A stretch of 64,000 nt of DNA from Agitococcus sp. GTDB taxonomy: Bacteria > Pseudomonadota > Gammaproteobacteria > Pseudomonadales > Moraxellaceae. Below are positions 19,281 to 27,304 of this stretch, piece after piece. Where the stretch lies: the NCBI GenBank assembly GCA_030646715.1, contig JAUSLJ010000042.1:124001-188000 (forward strand). The letters are read 5' to 3'. A program made the position numbers and the translations under genes. The notes below the pieces were generated by a model, which worked only from the letters and a program-made list of their open reading frames with translations, searched no databases and was not told the origin of the DNA. Positions within the stretch are counted from its first letter, which is position 1; each line of letters starts with the position of its first letter.

Positions 19281-20354
19281 ATGATGGAAAACTTTCTCGA
19301 TAAAGCAGGTTCAGTCCGCAATGGCGAAGAATTAGATCTTGCCCGCATTGATGCTTTTTTGAAAACGCATATTCCCCATTTAGACGGTGAGCCAAGCCTT
19401 GAGCAATTTGCAGGTGGCGCGTCGAATCTGACCTATTTACTGCGTTATCCAGAACGTGATGTTATTTTGCGGCGGCCACCGTTTGGTCATAAAGCCAAAT
19501 CTGCCCATGATATGTTGCGCGAAGCCCATATCATGACCGCTTTGAAACCTGTTTATCATTATGTGCCAACGGTGTTAGCGACTTGCCATGATTCTGAGGT
19601 AATGGATGCCGATTTTTATGTGATGGAACGCATTAACGGCATTATTCCTCGTCAAAACTTACCTAAAGGCCTACAACTTTCGCCCGAAGATACCCGTCAA
19701 TTGTGTTTGAATGTCATTGATAAAATGATTGATTTACATCAAGTCGATTATCAGGCCGCAGGTTTAGCTAATATGGGTAAAGGTGAAGGTTACGTTAAAC
19801 GGCAAATCGAAGGTTGGAGTGACCGTTTTCGTAAATCCCATACACCCGATGTCAGTAGTTTTGAAGCGGTGATGACATGGCTACACGCCAAAATGCCTGC
19901 TCACGATGTCGCGACTTGTTTTATTCATAATGATTTTAGGTTTGATAATGTCGTGCTGAATGCCAACAATCCCTTAGAAGTTATTGGAGTCTTAGATTGG
20001 GAAATGGCGACGTTGGGCGATCCGTTAATGGATTTAGGCAATACCTTAGCCTATTGGGTGCAAGCGGATGATGATGCCACCTTTCAAATGATGCGCCGTC
20101 AACCAACACATTTAGCAGGTATGTTAACGCGTCAAGAAGTGATTGCCTATTATGGTGAAAAAACGGGTTATAAAGTCGATAACTTTGATTTTTATACCAT
20201 TTATGGCTTGTTTCGCTTAGCCGTGATTATTCAGCAGATTTATTACCGTTTTTATCATGGTCAAAGCAAAAATCCCCAATTTGCGGTCTTTGGCAACATG
20301 GCTAATTATTTAGAACAGCGTTGTTTGGGATTAATTGCCCAATCCAGTTTGTGA
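19281..20354 (+). CDS. Phosphotransferase-family protein, ACAD10/11 N-terminal-like (LvaA-type)
   Basis: The 357-residue protein has an aminoglycoside-phosphotransferase/choline-kinase fold: nucleotide loop FAGGASNLTYLLRYP, lysine-strand region DVILRRPPFG, catalytic loop CFIHNDFRFDNVVLN and metal motif GVLDWEMATLGDPLMDLG. In ACAD10/11 this kinase domain is fused to an acyl-CoA dehydrogenase, and in the bacterial Lva pathway it is a separate protein that phosphorylates the 4-hydroxyl of 4-hydroxyacyl-CoA. Its placement next to an ACAD10/11-like dehydrogenase supports the same role here. AAAAGGA precedes the paired ATGs at 19281/19284. Confidence 0.9.
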   Translation: MMENFLDKAGSVRNGEELDLARIDAFLKTHIPHLDGEPSLEQFAGGASNLTYLLRYPERDVILRRPPFGHKAKSAHDMLREAHIMTALKPVYHYVPTVLATCHDSEVMDADFYVMERINGIIPRQNLPKGLQLSPEDTRQLCLNVIDKMIDLHQVDYQAAGLANMGKGEGYVKRQIEGWSDRFRKSHTPDVSSFEAVMTWLHAKMPAHDVATCFIHNDFRFDNVVLNANNPLEVIGVLDWEMATLGDPLMDLGNTLAYWVQADDDATFQMMRRQPTHLAGMLTRQEVIAYYGEKTGYKVDNFDFYTIYGLFRLAVIIQQIYYRFYHGQSKNPQFAVFGNMANYLEQRCLGLIAQSSL

Positions 20355-20367
20355 GTTTTGGTATTTT

Positions 20368-20469
20368 AGGGATGATGTGATGTAACTGTTTGAGGCAGGA
20401 TGCCGAGTTTTGCATCACAAAATGGTTTTGCTTACTTTTGTCGTAACAAAAGTAAGGCCTGCGGCCGGC
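20368..20469 (-). repeat. 103-bp structured repeat, copy B (reverse orientation)
   Basis: This is the inverse of copy A. The long stem reads TGTGATGTAA/TTGCATCACA with one G-T pair, and the second hairpin reads CTTACTTTTG/CAAAAGTAAG. It lies between the phosphotransferase and histidine phosphatase genes. Confidence 0.9.
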
Positions 20470-20519
20470 ACAGAAATCGTTCTTAAATATGGCATTAGCC
20501 ATTATTGAGTTGAGTAAAT

Positions 20520-21221
20520 ATGGCTTCAATTTATCTTGTTCGTCATGGTCAAGCGAGTTTTGGTGCAGACGATTATGACCAATTATCGTCACGCGGCGAA
20601 GAACAAGCAGCATTACTAGGACAGTGGATAAAACACTGTCATCTACCGATCAATAAAGTCTATATGGGCGAAGCCAAACGCCATTTACAAACGGCACAAC
20701 ATTGCTTAGCCGTTGCCGATGATTTATCCGCGACGGTATGGCAGTCGTTAAGTGGTTTTAATGAATTTGACCATGAAGAAATTCTCGCTCGTTATCGCCC
20801 CGATTTAACCGACAAAGCCTCAATGGCGCAATTATTAGCCGCCAGCCCTAATCCGCGTAAAGCCTTTCAGCAATTTTTTAGTGAAGCGATTCAGCGTTGG
20901 TTAAGCGGTCAATATGACGAGGAATACACGGAAACATGGTCGCAATTCTGTCAACGTAGCCGCGATGCCTTAGCACAAGTGATGCGTGAGGCAGGCACAG
21001 CGCGTGATATTTGGGTATTTACCTCGGGCGGCACGATTAGCGCGATTTTGCAGACTATTTTAGGTATTTGTAATGACAAAATTTTTGACCTTAATTGGAC
21101 GCTAGTGAATAGCGGCGTGACCAAAATTTTGTATAGCGGCGAACGTATCAGTACCAGTTACATCAACAGTCAGGCGCATTTAGAACAGTATCAACGCGCT
21201 GAACTGATTACCTATCGTTAA
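20520..21221 (+). CDS. Histidine phosphatase family protein
   Basis: The 233-residue protein carries the phosphoglycerate-mutase-like signature LVRHGQASFGADDYDQLSSR with the catalytic His, plus a second-half TSGGTISAIL where the family normally has a second catalytic His (often GH or SHG). The replacement by TSGG is noteworthy, though several members of this branch share it. The product is likely a cytoplasmic phosphatase. Its place after the kinase-like and ACAD genes suggests service in the same pathway. It ends 13 bases before the next SDR gene, so the two are probably co-translated. Confidence 0.85.
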   Translation: MASIYLVRHGQASFGADDYDQLSSRGEEQAALLGQWIKHCHLPINKVYMGEAKRHLQTAQHCLAVADDLSATVWQSLSGFNEFDHEEILARYRPDLTDKASMAQLLAASPNPRKAFQQFFSEAIQRWLSGQYDEEYTETWSQFCQRSRDALAQVMREAGTARDIWVFTSGGTISAILQTILGICNDKIFDLNWTLVNSGVTKILYSGERISTSYINSQAHLEQYQRAELITYR

Positions 21222-21234
21222 CAGGATGTCTATT

Positions 21235-22005
21235 ATGAAAAAACCAAGCACCTTTGATTTAACAGGAAAAATCGCTTTAGTGACAGGCGCAAGCCGAGGC
21301 ATAGGCGAAGCGATTGCCCAACTACTCGCAGAACATGGCGCACACGTTATTGTTTCTAGTCGCAAAATAGAAGGTTGTCAGTTAGTGGTCGATGGTATTT
21401 TGGCCGAAGGCGGTTCAGCCGAAGCGATGCCCTGTCATATTGGTGAAATGGCGCAAATTGAAGGCATTTTTGCCGCAATTGAAGCGAAGCATGGTCGTTT
21501 AGATATTCTCGTCAACAATGCCGCCACCAATCCGCATTTCGGTTCCATTGTCGATACCGATATTGGTGCATTCCAAAAGACAGTGGATGTGAATATTCGC
21601 GGTTACTTCTTTATGTCGTCGTTGGGTGCAAAGCTGATGGCGAAACACGGTGGTGGCGCGATTGTGAATGTCGCTTCGGTTAACGGTGTGATACCGGGGT
21701 TATTTCAAGGGATTTACTCCATTACTAAAGCCTCCGTCATGTCGATGACCCAAGCGTTTGCCAAAGAATGTGCTCCGATGAATGTACGTGTAAACGCGTT
21801 ACTGCCGGGTTTTACCGACACTAAATTTGCCTCCGCCTTAACCAAAAACGTGCAGATTATGGAGCAAGTACTGAGTCATGTACCGATGCGCCGTATTGCT
21901 CAACCCGAGGAAATGGCGGGGGCGGTGTTGTATTTGGTGTCACCTGCGGCGAGCTATACGACGGGTGTGTGTTTGAATGTGGATGGTGGTTATTTGATAG
22001 GTTAA
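21235..22005 (+). CDS. Short-chain dehydrogenase/reductase (SDR)
   Basis: The 256-residue protein is a classical SDR with TGASRGIGEA (NAD(P)-binding), NNAATNPHF, catalytic Ser in IVNVASVNG and the YSITKAS catalytic Tyr-Lys pair, ending in GVCLNVDGGYLIG. ACAGGA before the ATG at 21235 decides for this start over the ORF-track ATG at 21226. The sequence resembles beta-ketoacyl/3-hydroxyacyl oxidoreductases of the FabG type. In this cluster it is a candidate for the LvaD-like step that reduces a 4-oxoacyl-CoA or oxidises a hydroxyacyl-CoA. Confidence 0.92.
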   Translation: MKKPSTFDLTGKIALVTGASRGIGEAIAQLLAEHGAHVIVSSRKIEGCQLVVDGILAEGGSAEAMPCHIGEMAQIEGIFAAIEAKHGRLDILVNNAATNPHFGSIVDTDIGAFQKTVDVNIRGYFFMSSLGAKLMAKHGGGAIVNVASVNGVIPGLFQGIYSITKASVMSMTQAFAKECAPMNVRVNALLPGFTDTKFASALTKNVQIMEQVLSHVPMRRIAQPEEMAGAVLYLVSPAASYTTGVCLNVDGGYLIG

Positions 22006-22027
22006 TGAGCAAGATTCTTTTTTCATT

Positions 22028-22129
22028 GCCTGCCGCAGGCCTTACTTTTGTTTCGACAAAAGTAAGCAAAACCATGTGTGGCGCAGAACTCGGCATCCTG
22101 CCTCAAACAGCTGCGCCACGTCGTCCCTG
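22028..22129 (+). repeat. 103-bp structured repeat, copy C
   Basis: Same orientation as copy A. The long stem is GTGGCGCAG/CTGCGCCAC, which differs from copy A at two positions in each arm while keeping all pairs intact. It separates two SDR genes. Confidence 0.92.
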
Positions 22130-22175
22130 AATTAGCCGTTGTTCATCGCATCTAGTCTTATTTAAAGGTAAAGAA

Positions 22176-23018
22176 GTGCAAAACCTAAAAAACAAAGTCG
22201 CAGTTATTACAGGTGCAGCCGAAGGTATCGGTAAAGCAATTGCCATTCGTGCCGCCTCCGAAGGTATGAAATTAGTCTTAGCCGATATTAATGCCGAAAA
22301 ATTACAAGCAACCGTCGCTGAATTTGAAGCGCAAGGGGTTGAGGTTATCGGCCAACGTATTGATGTCGCCGATGCAACGCAAATGGATGCCTTTGCCGAT
22401 GCCGCGTTTGCGCGTTTTGGCAATGTACATTTACTGGTGAATAATGCAGGTGTTGCCATTTCGCGGCCTGTTTGGGAAACGACGCTTGAAGATTGGCAAT
22501 GGGTGATGGGCGTTAATTTTTACGGTGTTACTAACGGGTTACGCGCCTTTATTCCGCGTATGTTAGCTAACGGTGATGAAGGTCATATAGTTAATACCGC
22601 ATCGGTGGCGGGCTTATTATCGCAACCGAGTACCGCTGCTTACAACGCCAGTAAACATGCGGTGGTTACTGTTTCTGAAGGTTTATATTTTGATTTGCAA
22701 TTACGACAAGCTAAGTTAAAAGTGTCGGTATTGTGTCCTGCATGGGTAAAAACAGGCATTGCTGATGCCGAACGTAATCGCACGGTCGGAGAGCATATTG
22801 ATTTCAGCAAAGCCGATGCGGTTAATCAATTTACCGCAGGGATGATGCACAAAGCCGTCGCCAAAGGGATTAGTGTCGATAAAGTTGCTGACGATGTTTT
22901 TAATGCGATTGCTACCGAACAGTTTTATATTCTCACTCATCCTAAGATCAAACCCTTAATTCAAACGCGGATGGAAGACATTCTCCAACAGCGTAATCCC
23001 ACTTTAGCAGGGCTCTAG
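22176..23018 (+). CDS. SDR family oxidoreductase
   Basis: This 280-residue SDR begins with GTG (MQNLKNKVAVITG) preceded by AAAGGTAAAGAA. It shows TGAAEGIGKAIA, NNAGVAIS, VNTASVAGLLS and the catalytic YNASKHA. The long C-terminal extension with PAWVKTGIADAERN matches the SDR group often found beside lipid-modifying genes. The next gene starts 2 bases after its stop, so it is co-translated with the alpha/beta hydrolase. The substrate is probably a fatty alcohol, hydroxy acid or ketone (inference). Confidence 0.92.
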   Translation: MQNLKNKVAVITGAAEGIGKAIAIRAASEGMKLVLADINAEKLQATVAEFEAQGVEVIGQRIDVADATQMDAFADAAFARFGNVHLLVNNAGVAISRPVWETTLEDWQWVMGVNFYGVTNGLRAFIPRMLANGDEGHIVNTASVAGLLSQPSTAAYNASKHAVVTVSEGLYFDLQLRQAKLKVSVLCPAWVKTGIADAERNRTVGEHIDFSKADAVNQFTAGMMHKAVAKGISVDKVADDVFNAIATEQFYILTHPKIKPLIQTRMEDILQQRNPTLAGL

Positions 23019-23020
23019 TT

Positions 23021-23827
23021 ATGCCACGTATTATGCTCAACGGTGCGGCCATTTATTACGAAGAACACGGTAGCGGTGACGAAACCATTGTCTTTGCTCA
23101 TGGTTTATTATGGAGTGGGCAAATGTACGAAGCGCAAGTCGCCGCGCTCAAAGACCGTTATCGCTGTATTACCTTTGATTTTCGCGGGCAAGGCCAATCC
23201 GAAGCGACGGCAACGGGCTACGATATGGATACCCTCGCACAAGATGCGTTGGCGTTAATTAAAGAGCGAGTCGGCAAGCCTGTCCATTTTGTCGGTCTGT
23301 CGATGGGTGGTTTTGTCGGGATGCGCTTGGCGATTCATTATCCCGAATGGTTATTGTCTTTAAGTTTGCTCGAAACCTCTGCCGACCCTGAACCGAAAGA
23401 AAACCTGCTGAAATATAAACTTCTGCCTAAAGTTGCCCGTATGTTTGGTATGTGGATTGTTGCTCCTCAAGCCATGAACATTATGTTTGGCAAAACCTTT
23501 CTTAACGATCCTGCACGCAAAAGCCAACGTGCTGAGATGCGTCGTCGTTTATTGCAGAATGACAAAATCAATATTGCCAAAGCGATAGATGGCGTATTTT
23601 CACGGCAAGGCGTTTATGAATATTTACCTTCGATTAAGACACCGACCTTAATTGTTGTCGGTGATGAAGATATTGCGACTATTCCAGCCAAATCTCGGCG
23701 CATGAATACCGCGATTAAGGACAGTCAATTGGTGGTGATTCCTCATGCAGGACATACCTCAACGATAGAAACGCCTGATGCAGTCACCATCGCGATTCGT
23801 GAGTTTTTACACAGTCTCGCTTTATAA
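23021..23827 (+). CDS. Alpha/beta hydrolase
   Basis: This 268-residue alpha/beta-hydrolase has an oxyanion region AHGLLWSG, nucleophile elbow GLSMGGFVG with catalytic Ser, acid in VVGDEDIATIP and a C-terminal catalytic His in IPHAGHTSTIE. The size and the lack of a signal peptide suggest a cytoplasmic esterase, lactonase or C-C hydrolase. Its tight linkage to the preceding SDR gene suggests hydrolysis of an ester or lactone feeding or draining the hydroxyacyl pathway. A palindromic MITE-like element begins 3 bases after its stop. Confidence 0.9.
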   Translation: MPRIMLNGAAIYYEEHGSGDETIVFAHGLLWSGQMYEAQVAALKDRYRCITFDFRGQGQSEATATGYDMDTLAQDALALIKERVGKPVHFVGLSMGGFVGMRLAIHYPEWLLSLSLLETSADPEPKENLLKYKLLPKVARMFGMWIVAPQAMNIMFGKTFLNDPARKSQRAEMRRRLLQNDKINIAKAIDGVFSRQGVYEYLPSIKTPTLIVVGDEDIATIPAKSRRMNTAIKDSQLVVIPHAGHTSTIETPDAVTIAIREFLHSLAL

Positions 23828-23830
23828 AGC

Positions 23831-23929
23831 AGGACTTACGCATTTCACCGAAATTAGCGCGTTTTGTGAGCATGAAACCGTTAAAAACAGTTGAAATGAG
23901 AGCAAATAAGCGATAACCGCGTAAGTCCT
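23831..23929. mobile_element. 99-bp MITE-like element with 11-bp terminal inverted repeats
   Basis: AGGACTTACGC at 23831-23841 is repeated in inverse as GCGTAAGTCCT at 23919-23929, enclosing AT-rich sequence without an open frame. No transposase is near. The form fits a non-autonomous MITE. Confidence 0.6.
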
Positions 23930-23951
23930 ATATAAGGTTAAGGATATTTTG

Positions 23952-24338
23952 ATGAAATACATTGTCCCCAGTACAAAAAGCGTTGAACAAGCAGCAATTG
24001 ACTTAGAAAGTGCCGTTAAAAAACATAAATTTGGTGTTTTACACACCTTAAATCTTCGTCAAACCTTACAGGGTAAAGGGTTTGAGTTGGCCAATGACTG
24101 TTTGGTGTTTGATGTCTGTAATCCGCAAAAAGCCAAAGACGTACTCGATATGGATATGAGTATGAACCTAGCCTTGCCTTGCCGTATTTCGGTCTATAGC
24201 GAAAATCAGCAAACCTATATTGGTATGATTAGCCCAAAAGCGATGTTAGCGATGTTGTCGGATTCGGCTGAACTCGCAACGGCAGCCAGCGAAGTCGAAA
24301 GCACACTACAAACCATTATTAACGAAGCCGCGCATTAA
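23952..24338 (+). CDS. DUF302 domain-containing protein
   Basis: The 128-residue protein matches the DUF302 pattern: an N-terminal SVEQAAIDLESAVKKHKFGVLHTLNLRQTL, a strand FDVCNPQKAKDVLDMDM and CRISVYSENQQTYIGMI. DUF302 proteins are small alpha/beta proteins whose biochemical role is not established; some occur beside redox or detoxification genes. The ATG at 23952 follows AAGGATA at a good distance and is chosen over the TTG at 23949. It ends 12 bases before the quinone oxidoreductase gene, so the two likely form an operon. Confidence 0.85.
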   Translation: MKYIVPSTKSVEQAAIDLESAVKKHKFGVLHTLNLRQTLQGKGFELANDCLVFDVCNPQKAKDVLDMDMSMNLALPCRISVYSENQQTYIGMISPKAMLAMLSDSAELATAASEVESTLQTIINEAAH

Positions 24339-24350
24339 CGAGGACAACCC

Positions 24351-25328
24351 ATGAAAGCTGTTTTATGCAAACAACATGGCCTGCCTGACACTTTAGTGGT
24401 TGAAGAGATTCCTTCACCCAAAGCAGGCGCAAAACAAGTCGTGATTACGGTGAAAGCCTGTGGTGTTAACTTTCCCGATACCTTAATTATTCAAAATAAA
24501 TACCAGTTTAAGCCTGACTTACCATTCTCACCGGGTGGCGAAGTGGCGGGTATTATTAAAGAAGTGGGTGAAGGCGTTAGTCATTTGAATGTCGGTGACA
24601 CCGTGATTGCGATGACGGGTTGGGGCGGCTTTGCCGAAGAAGTGTTAACCGATGCCTCGCGGGTATTTCCTGTGCCTCCTGTGTTTGATTTTAAAACGGC
24701 AGCCACGTTTGCCTATGTGTTTGGCACGTCCTATCACGCCTTAAAAGACCGCGCACAACTCAAAGAAGGCGAAACGGTATTGGTGTTGGGTGCGTCGGGT
24801 GGGGTGGGTTTAGCTGCCGTACAATTAGCGAAAGTGATGGGCGCGAAAGTGATTGCTGCGGCCTCGACTGAAGCCAAACTCGCGGTCTGTAGTCAATATG
24901 GCGCAGATGCGATTGTTAACTACAGTGACGACAACTGGCGCGAACAAGTCAAAACACTCACCGAAGGCAAAGGTGTTGATGTTGTTTACGATGCCGTTGG
25001 CGGCCATTATGCCGAACCTGCCTTACGGTCAATGGCATGGAATGGCCGTTATTTAGTGGTCGGTTTTGCCGCAGGCGATATTCCAAAAATCCCGTTAAAT
25101 TTGCCGTTGTTAAAAGGCTGTGCGGTGGTTGGCGTGTTTTGGGGGGAGTTTGCCACACGGCAGAAAAAAGACAATCAAGCCAATATGATGCAACTCTTTG
25201 GCTGGTTAATGCAGGGAAAAATCAAACCGCATATTTCCGCAGAATATCCACTGGAGCAAGCGGCACAAGCGTTAAATGATTTATTAGAACGTAAAGCGAC
25301 GGGGAAAGTGGTGCTGGTTGTTGATTGA
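24351..25328 (+). CDS. NADPH:quinone oxidoreductase-like zinc-independent MDR protein
   Basis: The 325-residue protein is a medium-chain dehydrogenase/reductase of the quinone-oxidoreductase group. It has the GroES-like N-terminal domain (VKACGVNFPDTLIIQNKYQ, SPGGEVAGIIKEVG) and a Rossmann domain with VLVLGASGGVGLAAVQLAK. Zinc-ligand cysteines of alcohol dehydrogenases are absent, as expected for this group. It probably reduces quinones or alpha,beta-unsaturated carbonyls with NADPH. It is coupled to the DUF302 gene and is followed by a perfect 42-bp palindrome that likely ends the transcript. Confidence 0.93.
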   Translation: MKAVLCKQHGLPDTLVVEEIPSPKAGAKQVVITVKACGVNFPDTLIIQNKYQFKPDLPFSPGGEVAGIIKEVGEGVSHLNVGDTVIAMTGWGGFAEEVLTDASRVFPVPPVFDFKTAATFAYVFGTSYHALKDRAQLKEGETVLVLGASGGVGLAAVQLAKVMGAKVIAAASTEAKLAVCSQYGADAIVNYSDDNWREQVKTLTEGKGVDVVYDAVGGHYAEPALRSMAWNGRYLVVGFAAGDIPKIPLNLPLLKGCAVVGVFWGEFATRQKKDNQANMMQLFGWLMQGKIKPHISAEYPLEQAAQALNDLLERKATGKVVLVVD

Positions 25329-25346
25329 TGCCTAGAGGCAGTTTTT

Positions 25347-25388
25347 TTAAGCCGCTATTGGCGAATTAATTCGCCAATAGCGGCTTAA
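25347..25388. terminator. Perfect 42-bp palindrome, probable bidirectional terminator
   Basis: The arm TTAAGCCGCTATTGGCGAAT is mirrored exactly with the centre at AATT|AATT. A T-run precedes it and TAAAGCTTTTT follows. The symmetry suits termination on both strands, although the convergent strand has no nearby gene. Confidence 0.7.
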
Positions 25389-25539
25389 AGCTTTTTATAC
25401 AAACAATGCCTTGCTCAAAAAAATAATCCCAGCGCAAACTTGCACTATCGTACCAATTTCGGCATGATAAGCCCATTAAATAGGATATGTTGTCTCATTA
25501 ACATAGCCATAGAGTTTTACTTTTAGGGGGTAAGTAGTC

Positions 25540-26367
25540 ATGTCCAAATCATCCACATTGACGCAAAAATTAGCGTTAGTCACAGGCGCAGGCTCAGGCA
25601 TTGGTCGGGCAACGGCTATTTTGTTAGGCCAGTTAGGCGCACGAGTGATTATTTGTGACCGCAACCCAACCTCACTCCAAGAAACAGCGACCTTGTTGCA
25701 AAACAATGGGGTGGAAGTTTATAGCGAAACCGCCGATGTCGCTGATTGGCAAGCCATGCAAGCCTTGGCAACACGTGTGCATAATAAACACGGTGCTTTA
25801 GATATTTTGATTAACAATGCAGGCGTAGCTACGTCTGGTGATTTTTTAAGTACGCCCATTGAAGATTGGAATTGGGTTTTTAGTATTAATGTCATGGGCG
25901 TGGTGCATGGTTGCAAAGCTTTTGGTGCAGCGATGGCCGAACGTGGTAGTGGTCATATTGTTAATATCGCGTCGGCTGCTGGTTATTATGCTGCACCTGA
26001 TATGTCAGCTTATTCCGCCAGTAAGCACGCAGTGATGGGTTTAACGGAGTCTTTGCGTATCGAAATGGCAGAGTTTAATGTTGGCGTGAGTGCGATTTGC
26101 CCTGGTGTGATTAATACTAATATTGTGGCAGCGATGCGTACTAATGGTCAGTTAGTCGAAGCACAAAGCAAAATTGTTGATATTTATAAGAAGCGTAATT
26201 ATGGCCCAGAAGGGGTTGCGGCAGCGGTGGTGAGCGCGATTGTTCATAATCGTAGTGTTGTGCCTGTCAGTCCTGAAGCATGGGTGTTATATGCAGGAAA
26301 ACGCTTAGTGCCAGAAATGATGGATATGGTGCAAAGAACGTCATTGTTTAGAAAGTTAAAGCCGTAG
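25540..26367 (+). CDS. SDR family oxidoreductase
   Basis: This 275-residue classical SDR shows TGAGSGIGRATAI, NNAGVATSGDF, IVNIASAAGYYAAPDMSAYS with the catalytic YSASKHA, and CPGVINTNI. It is closely related in layout to the SDR at 22176. GGGGGTAAGTAGTC lies upstream of the ATG. It stands alone, separated by the 42-bp palindrome from the preceding operon and by a hairpin repeat from the convergent XRE regulator. Its substrate is unknown; proximity to the fatty acid hydroxylase operon and the acyl-CoA cluster hints at lipid or alcohol metabolism. Confidence 0.92.
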   Translation: MSKSSTLTQKLALVTGAGSGIGRATAILLGQLGARVIICDRNPTSLQETATLLQNNGVEVYSETADVADWQAMQALATRVHNKHGALDILINNAGVATSGDFLSTPIEDWNWVFSINVMGVVHGCKAFGAAMAERGSGHIVNIASAAGYYAAPDMSAYSASKHAVMGLTESLRIEMAEFNVGVSAICPGVINTNIVAAMRTNGQLVEAQSKIVDIYKKRNYGPEGVAAAVVSAIVHNRSVVPVSPEAWVLYAGKRLVPEMMDMVQRTSLFRKLKP

Positions 26368-26377
26368 TTTGTTGGGG

Positions 26378-26414
26378 AAACTCCCTCTAACTCCCCTTTT
26401 ATAAAGGGGAGAAC
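26378..26414. repeat. GC-rich hairpin repeat (CTCCCC...GGGGAG family)
   Basis: CTCCCCTTTT and AAAGGGGAG form the stem, with a CTCCCTCTAA tail on the left. It lies between convergent SDR and XRE genes and belongs to the same dispersed family as 9539, 39609, 55746 and 59805. Confidence 0.75.
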
Positions 26415-26427
26415 CGACTGACCGTCT

Positions 26428-27186
26428 TTACGAATGGAAAATTTTTGTATTTGGCTTGCGTCGTAGCTCTTCAAAAACCTTTAGTTCCCATGGCCGCATC
26501 GCCAATACTAAACTTGTACCAAAGCGTTGTTCCAATGCCATTTGTTCATCTTCCCGATGGAGCATATTAAATTCCATGGCAAGTTTTTCCATGCGTTTGA
26601 TGATTTCGTTATTGGCATGGTGTGACAGCATTCCCGTCATAAAAATCCGCATTTCACCAGGCGCGTCAAAATGGCAACGGAAAAAGTCGTTTTGCACGTG
26701 TTTCTCAAAAAAAACCTGAATCGGCCCTTGTTTACGCCAATGAAAATGTCGAGAAATCAGGAGTTTGACGCGGTTGCTTGGCAGCATTTGAATTAAGCCC
26801 ATCCGATCAAGCCGCGCCAGTAGCCGAATACCTTCGATTTCGGATATATGATAAGTTTCGATAATTTCCGTAAACGTCCAGCGATTAAACAGGGAGTGCG
26901 CCGTAATCAATAACTTGAGATCACTGACTAATTCTTGTTCTTGCTCCTCGCTCATTTGACTCACTTGTTGTTGTTTATACTCCATTTGCTGCACTAATTC
27001 GGCAATGTCCATACCCAACCATTGACACAAAATGTCCAACCGCTCTAGGGAAAAACTTTTTTCCGAAAACAATCGTTTAACGCTCGCTTCTGATAGTCCC
27101 AACGCCAATGCCGCGTCAGCATAGGTTTTACCTTGGCGACGAATTTCTTGCTTCAAGGTTTCTAATAATAATGTGGTTTGGCTCAT
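26428..27186 (-). CDS. XRE-type helix-turn-helix regulator
   Basis: The 252-residue protein has an N-terminal Cro/C1-type HTH (KTYADAALALGLSEASVKRLF) and a long helical C-terminal domain of unknown ligand with HWRKQGPIQVFFEKHVQNDFF. The ORF-track start at 27201 is a TTG; the ATG at 27186 (MSQTTLLLETL) is preferred. It diverges from the sterol-desaturase-type operon 118 bases away and probably regulates it. The C-terminal domain resembles that of regulators found beside lipid genes, but no ligand can be named. Confidence 0.88.
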   Translation of the reverse strand: MSQTTLLLETLKQEIRRQGKTYADAALALGLSEASVKRLFSEKSFSLERLDILCQWLGMDIAELVQQMEYKQQQVSQMSEEQEQELVSDLKLLITAHSLFNRWTFTEIIETYHISEIEGIRLLARLDRMGLIQMLPSNRVKLLISRHFHWRKQGPIQVFFEKHVQNDFFRCHFDAPGEMRIFMTGMLSHHANNEIIKRMEKLAMEFNMLHREDEQMALEQRFGTSLVLAMRPWELKVFEELRRKPNTKIFHS

Positions 27187-27304
27187 GGTATCACCATTCA
27201 ATACTAATATTGGTCAAATATGACACTTTGTACGTATTTGTTGCCTATGGCAATACCTAAGTGTCCAATAGCGGCATCAAAACAAAAAATTAAAGGAGTA
27301 CGCT

